64,000 nucleotides of DNA from Clostridia bacterium (GTDB lineage Bacteria; Bacillota; Clostridia; Christensenellales; Borkfalkiaceae), in NCBI GenBank assembly GCA_900764105.1, contig CAAFMS010000013.1, positions 86,079-150,078 on the forward strand, written 5' to 3'. Both the position numbers and the translations under genes were made by a program. Every line of letters begins with the position of its first letter. Positions within the stretch are counted from its first letter, which is position 1. The notes under the pieces are model-generated. The model did no database searches. It had not been told where the DNA came from and worked only from the letters and a program-made list of their open reading frames with translations. This document shows positions 57,010 through 64,000 of the stretch, in pieces.

Positions 57010-58761
57010 TTACGTTATCGGGGCATATTGACTCATATATATTTCTCTGTAAAAACCGCCGCTTTCGAGCAGTTCTTCGTGCGTGCCGCGTTCTACTATT
57101 TCGCCGCCGTTGACGACTAATATCATATCTGCGTCCGTTATCGTCGATAATCTGTGAGCGATAACGAAACTCGTTCTACCCTCGGTCAATTTGTCCATAG
57201 TTTCTTGTATAAGGATTTCGGTTCGGGTATCGACGTTGGATGTTGCCTCGTCCAAAATGAGCAGTTTTCTGTCCGAAAGATATGCTCTCGCAATCGTCAG
57301 AAGTTGCTTTTGGCCCGCCGAAACGTTGGTCGTTTCTTCGTTGATTACCGTGTCGTAACCGTCGGGGAGAGAACGGATAAACCCGTCTATATGCGCTTTT
57401 TCGCAGGCTTTTACGACTTCTTCCCTCGTCGCGTTTTCCTTGCCGTAAGCCACGTTGTCGGCGATAGTTCCCGAGAACAGCCATGTGTCTTGCAATACCA
57501 TCTGAAACGCCGAACGCAAAGTTTCTTTCGGTACGGAATACGCGTCAACGCCGTCGATTAAAATTCTGCCGCCGTCTATATCGTAAAATCTCATAAGCAA
57601 GTTTACAATCGTCGTCTTGCCGCCGCCCGTCGGACCCACTATCGCTACTTTTTGTCCTGCTTTTACTTCAAAATTCAGATTTTTTATAAGCGGAGTAGTC
57701 TTGTCGTAAGAGAAGCATACGTTTTCGAATTTTACGTCGCCCCTGACGTCGCCAAACCTTCCTTCGTTGTCTTTCGGCATCTCTTCGGTATCTAAGAACT
57801 CGTAAACTCTTTTCGCAGAAGCAAACGTGTTCTGCATCATCGAAATGCCGTTCGCAATAGTCCCCAAAGGACCTGCGAACATCTGCGCGTAAAGAACGAC
57901 TTTTACAATGCTTCCGATTGAAAATACGCCGTTAATCGCCATATAGCCGCCTATTATACATATAACGATGTAGGCAACCGAGTTTGTAAACGTCACTACG
58001 GGTTCTATAACCGACGAGGTGTAGTACGCTTTGACGCTCGCTTTTTTCATATCTTCGGCAAGGCTTTTTAAAGTTGCGTTCTGCTTCTTTTCGAGTTTGA
58101 AGGCTTTTACCGTGTCGAAACAGGAAAAATCTTCTTCCGACAGCGCGTAGATTTTTCCGTTCAGCCTTCTTACTTCGTTGAAGTGTTTTTCCGCTTTTGA
58201 GGAGATAAACGCAGAAATTCCTATCGAAATCGGAACGACGACGAGTACGGTTGCCGCCATAATCGGACTGATCGAAAAAATAATAACCGTTATTATGACG
58301 AGTTTGCAAATTCCGCTTATGACCGTCGAGAAAATATTGTGAACGGTCGTACCCATATTAGATACGTCGTGCATCATTCTCGAAATGATTTCCCCGTTGG
58401 GAGTCTTATCGAGATAAGAAATCGGAAGGCTAATTATTTTTTCCGACATCTTCTTTCTGAGCGAGCAGGTGAAGTACCTCGAAACCGTGTTGTTCATAAC
58501 GCACGCCCGCGCCATTTCAAGCAGCGACGACAAGACGTATATAAGGCACAAAATGCCGCACGTTTTCGTAAAAAAGTTCATATCGAGAGAGGTCTCGCCC
58601 GACGTAAAATCGTATAGATTCTGCGTTAAATTGCCGATAATACTCGGGGCAATCAATCCGAGAAGTACGGCTATAAGTTCGATAACGGCTGCAAGAGCCA
58701 GAAACCCCGCGATTTTTTTCGTGTCTTTGAGTATTCTTAAAAGGACGTTTTCGCTCTTCAT
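57010..58761 (-). CDS. ABC exporter half-transporter (second of a pair)
   Basis: The 583-residue product has six transmembrane helices (1-310) fused to an ATPase domain: Walker A VGPTGGGKTTIVN, signature NVSAGQKQLLTIARA, Walker B LLILDEATSNVD and the H-loop FVIAHRLST. It fits the catalytically complete half of a heterodimeric exporter for drugs, lipids or peptides; the substrate is unknown. It overlaps the upstream half-transporter by four bases (ATGA). Confidence 0.92.
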   Translation of the reverse strand: MKSENVLLRILKDTKKIAGFLALAAVIELIAVLLGLIAPSIIGNLTQNLYDFTSGETSLDMNFFTKTCGILCLIYVLSSLLEMARACVMNNTVSRYFTCSLRKKMSEKIISLPISYLDKTPNGEIISRMMHDVSNMGTTVHNIFSTVISGICKLVIITVIIFSISPIMAATVLVVVPISIGISAFISSKAEKHFNEVRRLNGKIYALSEEDFSCFDTVKAFKLEKKQNATLKSLAEDMKKASVKAYYTSSVIEPVVTFTNSVAYIVICIIGGYMAINGVFSIGSIVKVVLYAQMFAGPLGTIANGISMMQNTFASAKRVYEFLDTEEMPKDNEGRFGDVRGDVKFENVCFSYDKTTPLIKNLNFEVKAGQKVAIVGPTGGGKTTIVNLLMRFYDIDGGRILIDGVDAYSVPKETLRSAFQMVLQDTWLFSGTIADNVAYGKENATREEVVKACEKAHIDGFIRSLPDGYDTVINEETTNVSAGQKQLLTIARAYLSDRKLLILDEATSNVDTRTEILIQETMDKLTEGRTSFVIAHRLSTITDADMILVVNGGEIVERGTHEELLESGGFYREIYMSQYAPIT

Positions 58762-60479
58762 TTTTTCACCTCGCCCATCTGCGAAGCGTATATTTCTTTA
58801 TAAATTTCGCAGGTATTTATAAGGTCGTCGTGACTGCCTTCGCCGACTATTTTTCCGTTCGCCATAACGAATATTCTGTCCGAATGTATAGCCGTCGAAA
58901 TTCTCTGAGTGATAATAATCTGAGTTTTTCCTTTCAGTTCCACGCTTAGCGCGCGTCGTAATTTGCTTTCTGTTAAAAAGTCGAGCGCGGAAAAACTGTC
59001 GTCGAAAACGTAAACCGACGATTTTTTAAAAATCGTTCTCGCGATGTTTATTCGTTGTTTTTGTCCGCCCGAGAGGTTTGCTCCCGACTGAGACAGTTCG
59101 TAATATATGCCTTCTTTATGCGAGTTTACATAGTCCGCCATTCTCGCCGTTTCGAGGGCGTGAAAAACTTCTTCGTCCCCGGCGTCGGTTTTTGACATCA
59201 TAACGTTGTCTTTTATCGTTCCCTCGAATATCATACTCTTTTGGAGAGCGACCGAAATATTTGACCTTATGTCGTCGGCGGTAAGCGAGGAATAGTCGTA
59301 GCCGCCGAAGAGGATAGTTCCTTCCGTCGGTTCGTAAAAACCCGCCAATAGTTTGATTAACGTGGTTTTTCCGCTTCCCGTACCACCGATAATCGCGACC
59401 GTTTCGCCCTCTTCGATATTCATATTGACGTCTGTTAAAGCGGGTAGTTTGGCATGCGGATAGGTAAAGGAAAGGTTTGTTATTCTGAGGTCGCCGCGAA
59501 TATATTTCGCCTTGCCTTCGCTTTCGGGTACGCCTTTTAGCGAAAGAACCTCGTTGACCCTTCTCGCGGAAACTTTAAAGTGCGGCAGCCATGCGAAAAC
59601 CCATACTGCGGCGAGCAGTCCGTTGGAGGCTATTCCGACGTACTGAATTATCGCGATAATATCTCCCGCTTTAAGTATTGCGGGATTTTGCATTCTGATT
59701 GCGCCGACGTATATCACGGCGACCGTAACGACGTTTAAAAGCAGCAGCGAAACGGGTGTGATGAGACTTGAAAGGACGTTTGCTCGTATCATATTATCCG
59801 CCATTACGTCCGTCGCTTCCGAAATTCTCCCGTGTTCGTATCTTTCCTTATCGAAAGCCCTTATGACCCGTATTCCCGTTAACCTTTCTCTTACCAACTT
59901 GTTCTGCTTGTCGCAGTATTTGTTGCTTATTTCCCATAATCTGCCCATTTTTTTTACGAGCAGGAATACTATAAACGCAACTATGGGAATGACGGATAGG
60001 AGAATGAGAGCAATCGAAAAATCCTTTAAAAGCGAGAGAATGACTCCGCCGAAAAGCATTACGGGTACGTTTGTAACCGCGTAAACGAACGAATTAGCCA
60101 CGTCCTGCAAAGCAAAAACGTCCTCGTTCGCTCTCGTTAAAAGGCTCGACGAGCCTATCGATGAAAACTCCTCGAACGTCAGACTGTTGATTTTTTCAAA
60201 AACGTCGTTTCGCATATCCTCGGCGATGGAATTGGAAACCACGGCGTTCATTTTTTTGCCGACGATAGCCAAAAGGAAGGAGACGACGGCGATAGAGAGC
60301 ATAATTCCCGATAAAAAATAAACCGTTTTAATATTCGAGTTTCTTATGCCGTCGTCGATTATTCTGCTCATAAGATTCGGCATGGCAAGCGCGCTCGCCG
60401 AAGCGACGAGGTATAAAACGCCCGTTAAAGCGAGCGATAGTTTGTATTTTTTAAAGTATTTGAATAAAAATTTAAACAT
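58758..60479 (-). CDS. ABC exporter half-transporter (first of a pair)
   Basis: The 573-residue product has six transmembrane helices and an ATPase domain: Walker A IGGTGSGKTTLIK, signature NLSGGQKQRINIAR, and Walker B YVFDDSFSALD, where the catalytic Glu after the Asp is replaced (DDS rather than DEA). The switch region reads IIITQRIST, with Gln in place of the usual His. This is the degenerate-site partner typical of heterodimeric exporters. Translated just before the other half. Confidence 0.92.
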   Translation of the reverse strand: MFKFLFKYFKKYKLSLALTGVLYLVASASALAMPNLMSRIIDDGIRNSNIKTVYFLSGIMLSIAVVSFLLAIVGKKMNAVVSNSIAEDMRNDVFEKINSLTFEEFSSIGSSSLLTRANEDVFALQDVANSFVYAVTNVPVMLFGGVILSLLKDFSIALILLSVIPIVAFIVFLLVKKMGRLWEISNKYCDKQNKLVRERLTGIRVIRAFDKERYEHGRISEATDVMADNMIRANVLSSLITPVSLLLLNVVTVAVIYVGAIRMQNPAILKAGDIIAIIQYVGIASNGLLAAVWVFAWLPHFKVSARRVNEVLSLKGVPESEGKAKYIRGDLRITNLSFTYPHAKLPALTDVNMNIEEGETVAIIGGTGSGKTTLIKLLAGFYEPTEGTILFGGYDYSSLTADDIRSNISVALQKSMIFEGTIKDNVMMSKTDAGDEEVFHALETARMADYVNSHKEGIYYELSQSGANLSGGQKQRINIARTIFKKSSVYVFDDSFSALDFLTESKLRRALSVELKGKTQIIITQRISTAIHSDRIFVMANGKIVGEGSHDDLINTCEIYKEIYASQMGEVKK

Positions 60480-60531
60480 AATAGCGTGATTCCCGATATT
60501 TCGACTATTACGTTCGACTATTTCGGCGGTT

Positions 60532-60711
60532 TTACCAGTCCTGCCTGTCGCTTATTTTTATATCGTCGTAAAAATCGAAATATTTTCGTTTGTATTCGTC
60601 CGAGGCGGACGATTTTTTCGACGATTTCGGCTTTTTTGCCCTTTCACTCGTCGTTTTCGTCGCCTCTTTTTTTTGTGTTTCGGCGTCGTTTATCTCTTTT
60701 TCTTCACTCAT
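60532..60711 (-). CDS. Small charged protein (59 residues) between mnmG and the ABC exporter
   Basis: An ATG at 60711, 17 bases after the mnmG stop, opens a 59-codon frame. The product has a Lys/Glu/Ser-rich disordered first part (KKPKSSKKSSASDE) and a compact aromatic C-terminus (YKRKYFDFYDDIKISDRQDW). A GAGG lies upstream at a long spacing. It is plausible because the frame fills the gap exactly and runs with the operon, but there is no recognised family. Confidence 0.5.
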   Translation of the reverse strand: MSEEKEINDAETQKKEATKTTSERAKKPKSSKKSSASDEYKRKYFDFYDDIKISDRQDW

Positions 60712-60727
60712 TTTCGTTCTTTATTCC

Positions 60728-62590
60728 TCACTTCGCTACCGACAGATATACCATAAGAACGGCGATGTCCGCAGGGTTTACGCCCGAAATTCTCGAAGCC
60801 TGTCCTATGTTTTCGGGGCGTATTCTCTTCAACTTTTCCTGCGCTTCGTTGCGAAGCCCTTTTACTTCGTCGTAATCTATACTTTCCGGTATACGCCTTT
60901 CGTCGAGTTTTTTTGCCTTTTCGATCTGTTCGAGACCCTTTTTGAGGTAGCCCTCGTATTTGGCGTCAGTCTCGGCTCTTTCCAGAATGTCGTATGGGTA
61001 GCCGTCGTAAAGTCCGAAATTTTCCTTGATCGCTTTGAGCGGAATGTTTCGCTTAATCATATCTTCGGGCGAAAGAGGAGCGGAAACTTCGCCGCCGTAG
61101 TTTTCTACGAACTCTTTACATTCTTTTACGGGGATTTTTATCTTCAATTTTTCCTTTAATTCGGCAATCGCCTTATTTCTCGATAAAAATCTCTCGTATC
61201 TGTCGTCTTTTACGAGTCCGATTTTTCTGCCGTACTCGGTAAGCCTCGAATCGGCGTTATCCTGTCTTAAAAAGATTCTGTACTCGGCTCTCGAAGTCAT
61301 CATTCTGTACGGTTCGTCCGTTCCTTTCGTCACGAGATCGTCTATAAGTACGCCGATGTACGCCTCGTCTCTTTTCAAGACGAACGGTTCTTCGCCTCTT
61401 AAATAGAGCGAAGCGTTAATACCTGCCATAAGCCCCTGAGCCGCCGCTTCTTCGTAGCCGCTCGTGCCGTTGATTTGTCCTGCGGTATATATGCCTTTTA
61501 ACTTTTTGAAAGCGAGGGCGGGGGTCAGGTCGAGACTGTCTATACAGTCGTATTCAATGGCGTATCCGTATCGCATTATTTTACAGTTTTCAAGCCCGAT
61601 AATCGACCTATACATAGACTTCTGTACGTCGTGGGGCAGAGAAGTGGACATTCCCTGAACGTAGATTTCGTTCGTGTCGTACCCCTCGGGTTCGAGGAAA
61701 ATCTGATGTCTTTCCTTGTCTTTAAACCTCATTACTTTGGTTTCGATGGAAGGACAGTATCTCGGTCCCGTAGATAAAATCGTACCGTTGTAGAGAGGCG
61801 AACGGTCGAGGTTCGCCCTTATTATGTCGTGCGTTTTTTGGTTAGTGTAGGCTATATAACAAGGTTCTTGTTTTTCGGGAACGCCGTCCGTCATAAACGA
61901 GAACGGGTATATTTCCGTCTCGCCTTCCTGAATTTCGAGTTTGGAGTAGTCTATCGAACGCTTATCCACTCTCGCGGGAGTACCCGTTTTAAAACGCCTT
62001 ACCGAAAAACCGAGGTTTATGAGCGATTTCGTGAGTTCGGTCGCTGCGGCGAAACCCGAGGGTCCGCTGTTTTGCGACCATTCGCCCGCTATTACCTTGC
62101 CGTTTAAGTATACGCCCGTCGCGACTACTACCGCGCGGCATTTAAGTATGCTGCCGAACGAGGTCGTAACCCCCGTAACTTCGCCGTTATTGGTGAGAAT
62201 TTCCGTGACTTCGCATTGAATAATCGACAGATTATCGGTGTTTTCGAGCGTCTGCTTCATTATCGAATGATAAAGCCTTTTGTCCGATTGCGAACGAAGA
62301 GACTGTACCGCCGCGCCTTTGCCGCGGTTCAGCATTTTTATCTGCATGAGCGCTTTGTCGGCGGTAATGCCCATTTCGCCGCCGAGGGCGTCGAGTTCTC
62401 TGACGAGATGTCCTTTCGCCGTTCCGCCTATGGACGGGTTGCACGCCATAAAGGCGATATTGTCGAGATTTATTGTCGTGAGCGCGGTTTTCAGTCCCGT
62501 CCTCGCGAGCGCGAGCGCGGCTTCGCAGCCTGCGTGTCCCGCGCCGATTACTACGGCGCCATATACGTCGTCTGTATAATATGCTTTCAT
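60728..62590 (-). CDS. mnmG: tRNA uridine 5-carboxymethylaminomethyl modification enzyme (FAD subunit)
   Basis: With MnmE it adds the carboxymethylaminomethyl group at C5 of U34. The 620-residue product has the FAD-binding VVIGAGHAGCEAALALA, NPSIGGTAKGHLVRE, PSFGxxA-type GPRYCPSIETKV and NGTSGYEEAAAQG. The ATG shares a base with the dnaA stop (TAATG), so the two are translationally coupled. mnmE, its usual neighbour, is not present. Confidence 0.96.
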   Translation of the reverse strand: MKAYYTDDVYGAVVIGAGHAGCEAALALARTGLKTALTTINLDNIAFMACNPSIGGTAKGHLVRELDALGGEMGITADKALMQIKMLNRGKGAAVQSLRSQSDKRLYHSIMKQTLENTDNLSIIQCEVTEILTNNGEVTGVTTSFGSILKCRAVVVATGVYLNGKVIAGEWSQNSGPSGFAAATELTKSLINLGFSVRRFKTGTPARVDKRSIDYSKLEIQEGETEIYPFSFMTDGVPEKQEPCYIAYTNQKTHDIIRANLDRSPLYNGTILSTGPRYCPSIETKVMRFKDKERHQIFLEPEGYDTNEIYVQGMSTSLPHDVQKSMYRSIIGLENCKIMRYGYAIEYDCIDSLDLTPALAFKKLKGIYTAGQINGTSGYEEAAAQGLMAGINASLYLRGEEPFVLKRDEAYIGVLIDDLVTKGTDEPYRMMTSRAEYRIFLRQDNADSRLTEYGRKIGLVKDDRYERFLSRNKAIAELKEKLKIKIPVKECKEFVENYGGEVSAPLSPEDMIKRNIPLKAIKENFGLYDGYPYDILERAETDAKYEGYLKKGLEQIEKAKKLDERRIPESIDYDEVKGLRNEAQEKLKRIRPENIGQASRISGVNPADIAVLMVYLSVAK

Positions 62591-63936
62591 TATTTTTTAA
62601 GAATTAAATTTTTAAGGTCCTTGACTTCGGTCGATATTCTTGAATTTTCTTTCATAAGTTCCGCGATTTTATCCCTTGCGTGAATAACCGTCGTGTGGTC
62701 TCTGCCGCCGAGCGATTGTCCTATCGTGACTAACGGGATAGAGAGCAGATCTGTCATAAGGTACGCGCAGATTTGTCTCGGTTCGACTATTTCTTTGTTT
62801 TTCTTTTTACTGACGAGGTCGGAGCGTTGAATTTTGTAGAAGTTGCAGACCGCTTCGATTATGGAATCGGACGTCAACGCCTCTTTTTCTCCGCCCGTCG
62901 AAACGCTTTCGTTTATCGCCTCTTTCGCGAGATCTATCGTGATAGGACACTCGTGAAGCATCGAAGCGAAAATCACTTTGTTTAACATTCCTTCGAGAGA
63001 CCTTACGTCGTTGTCCGAATTTTCCGCAAGGAAAAGGGCTACGTCGAGGGAGAGAATATACTTTCTCATTTCGGCTTTCTTTTGCAGTATCGCGATTTTC
63101 GTCTCTATGTCGGGCGGCAGAACCTGCGCCATAAGTCCGCCCTCGAACCTCGTTATGAGCCTGTCGGACAGAAATTCGATTTCTTTCGGGAGACAGTCTG
63201 CGGAGAGTACGATTTGTTTATTCTGAGAATACAATTCGTTGAAAGTGTGGAAAAACTCTTCCTGCGTGGACTGTTTTTTCGCGAGGAACTGCACGTCGTC
63301 GATTATGAGTACGTCTACGTTCCTGTATTTATTGCGGAAATTCATACCCCCCTCGGAGTAAGCCTTGCCCTGACGGATAGTCGAGATAAGGTCGTTGGTG
63401 AACTTTTCGCAAGTCGCGTAAAGCACGTTTTTAAGAGGGTGGTTTTGCTTGATATGATTCGCGATCGCGTGCATGATATGCGTTTTTCCGAGACCCGCGC
63501 CGCCGTAAATAAACAACGGGTTATAACTTTCGCTCGGGTTTTCGGCAACCGCCTTCGCCGCCGCGTAGAGATACCTGTTCGACGAGCCTACGACGAACGT
63601 ATCGAAAGTGTATTTCGGGTTGAGGGGGGTGTAGTCGAGTTCGTCCTGAGCCTGCGGTATTCCCTTGCCCTCGAGGTAGTCCGCGTCTCTGCCCTCGACG
63701 TAAAGTTTAATGTCGTTAACGCCCGTATTAGTTGCGGCAAGGGCGTCTCTTATCTTGTCGAGCAGCCTTTTCGCCACTTCCGAAGCGAACAATTCCGACT
63801 TCGTCGAAAGCACGAGTTTAGTGCCTACTATGTCGATAGGCTTTAACTGTTCTATGTAAGTTGAGTACGCTATCGTAGATACCGTAACTTTAAGTTGCGC
63901 CAGGGCGCGTTGCCATACTATCTCGTAATTTTCCAT
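62590..63936 (-). CDS. dnaA: Chromosomal replication initiator protein DnaA
   Basis: Binds DnaA boxes and opens the origin. The 448-residue product has domain I (1-90: NYEIVWQRALAQLKVTVSTI), a short linker, the AAA+ domain (Walker A GGAGLGKTHIMHA; Walker B VDVLIIDDVQFL) and the domain IV DNA-binding signature GGRDHTTVIHARDKI. GAGAGGAAAAA precedes the ATG. It is followed by mnmG rather than dnaN, an unusual arrangement for Firmicutes. The upstream side lies at the right edge of the window. Confidence 0.97.
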   Translation of the reverse strand: MENYEIVWQRALAQLKVTVSTIAYSTYIEQLKPIDIVGTKLVLSTKSELFASEVAKRLLDKIRDALAATNTGVNDIKLYVEGRDADYLEGKGIPQAQDELDYTPLNPKYTFDTFVVGSSNRYLYAAAKAVAENPSESYNPLFIYGGAGLGKTHIMHAIANHIKQNHPLKNVLYATCEKFTNDLISTIRQGKAYSEGGMNFRNKYRNVDVLIIDDVQFLAKKQSTQEEFFHTFNELYSQNKQIVLSADCLPKEIEFLSDRLITRFEGGLMAQVLPPDIETKIAILQKKAEMRKYILSLDVALFLAENSDNDVRSLEGMLNKVIFASMLHECPITIDLAKEAINESVSTGGEKEALTSDSIIEAVCNFYKIQRSDLVSKKKNKEIVEPRQICAYLMTDLLSIPLVTIGQSLGGRDHTTVIHARDKIAELMKENSRISTEVKDLKNLILKK

Positions 63937-64000
63937 TTTTTCCTCTCGTTCTTCGGTTAAAAATACTTTACTAATTTAAATATATTATATATAATATACT
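63937..64000. other. A/T-rich upstream region of dnaA, cut by the window edge
   Basis: The last 40 bases are almost pure A/T (TTTAAATATATTATATATAA) and would serve as a dnaA promoter or origin-unwinding element. No DnaA box is seen in these 64 bases, so an origin here cannot be confirmed or excluded. Confidence 0.4.

Noticed and set aside
63937..64000. Origin of replication directly upstream of dnaA
   Set aside because: Only 64 bases are visible and they contain no DnaA box; A/T-richness alone is not enough.

Overview
The window reads as the chromosome of an uncultured gut-type Firmicute, most likely a Clostridia lineage. Support comes from strong AGGAGG-type ribosome binding sites, TTGACA/TATAAT promoters with 17-base spacers, a large acyl-CoA dehydratase activase, NrdR, DegV, an Sfp-type transferase, fucose/hexuronate enzymes and a CCA-encoding tRNA. 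Genes are densely packed and use the standard bacterial code; TGA serves as a stop and prfB carries the usual autoregulatory frameshift. The lineage is inferred from gene content only.

Layout. 1-6.1 kb: a large secreted SH3-like protein running off the left edge, a lone phage terminase large subunit, a membrane-anchored SH3-like protein, and a small possible phage-type regulator with a consensus LexA (SOS) box upstream. 6.4-11 kb: a hexuronate operon (uxuA, SGNH hydrolase, uxuB, serine hydrolase, PfkB kinase). 11-20.3 kb: a UvrD-type helicase with an inserted DnaQ exonuclease, DegV, a DnaA-box cluster, a two-gene acyl-CoA dehydratase/activase system and a small alarmone synthetase. 20.5-31.2 kb: mixed housekeeping genes (Sfp-type PPTase, GH29 fucosidase, nrdR, tsaD, prfB, FmdB-like protein, lipoproteins).

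31.5-39.9 kb: nine intact co-directional genes in the order of the P22 (podovirus) head module: terminase-small-like, a Cys4 protein, portal, scaffold, coat, gp4-like adaptor, gp10-like hub, an unknown and a coiled-coil protein. The terminase large subunit, which should sit between the first gene and the portal, is instead 27 kb away on the other strand among host genes. No integrase, replication, lysis or tail-fibre gene is visible. This is the most interesting feature of the window and looks like a domesticated phage or gene-transfer-agent-like particle system.

39.9-45 kb: a 53-bp tandem repeat, then a three-gene island (SUFU-domain protein, zinc-protease-like lipoprotein, Sel1-repeat protein) bracketed by 190-bp direct repeats and abutting tRNA-Arg(CCG). 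45-57 kb: mnmA, a propeller lipoprotein, an ABC-F ATPase, galE, comF, a Fic-like protein lacking its catalytic His, a leaderless aminotransferase and fhs. 57-64 kb: a leftward group of dnaA, mnmG, a 59-aa gene and two half-size ABC exporters. Several families of dispersed palindromic repeats occupy the intergenic spaces.
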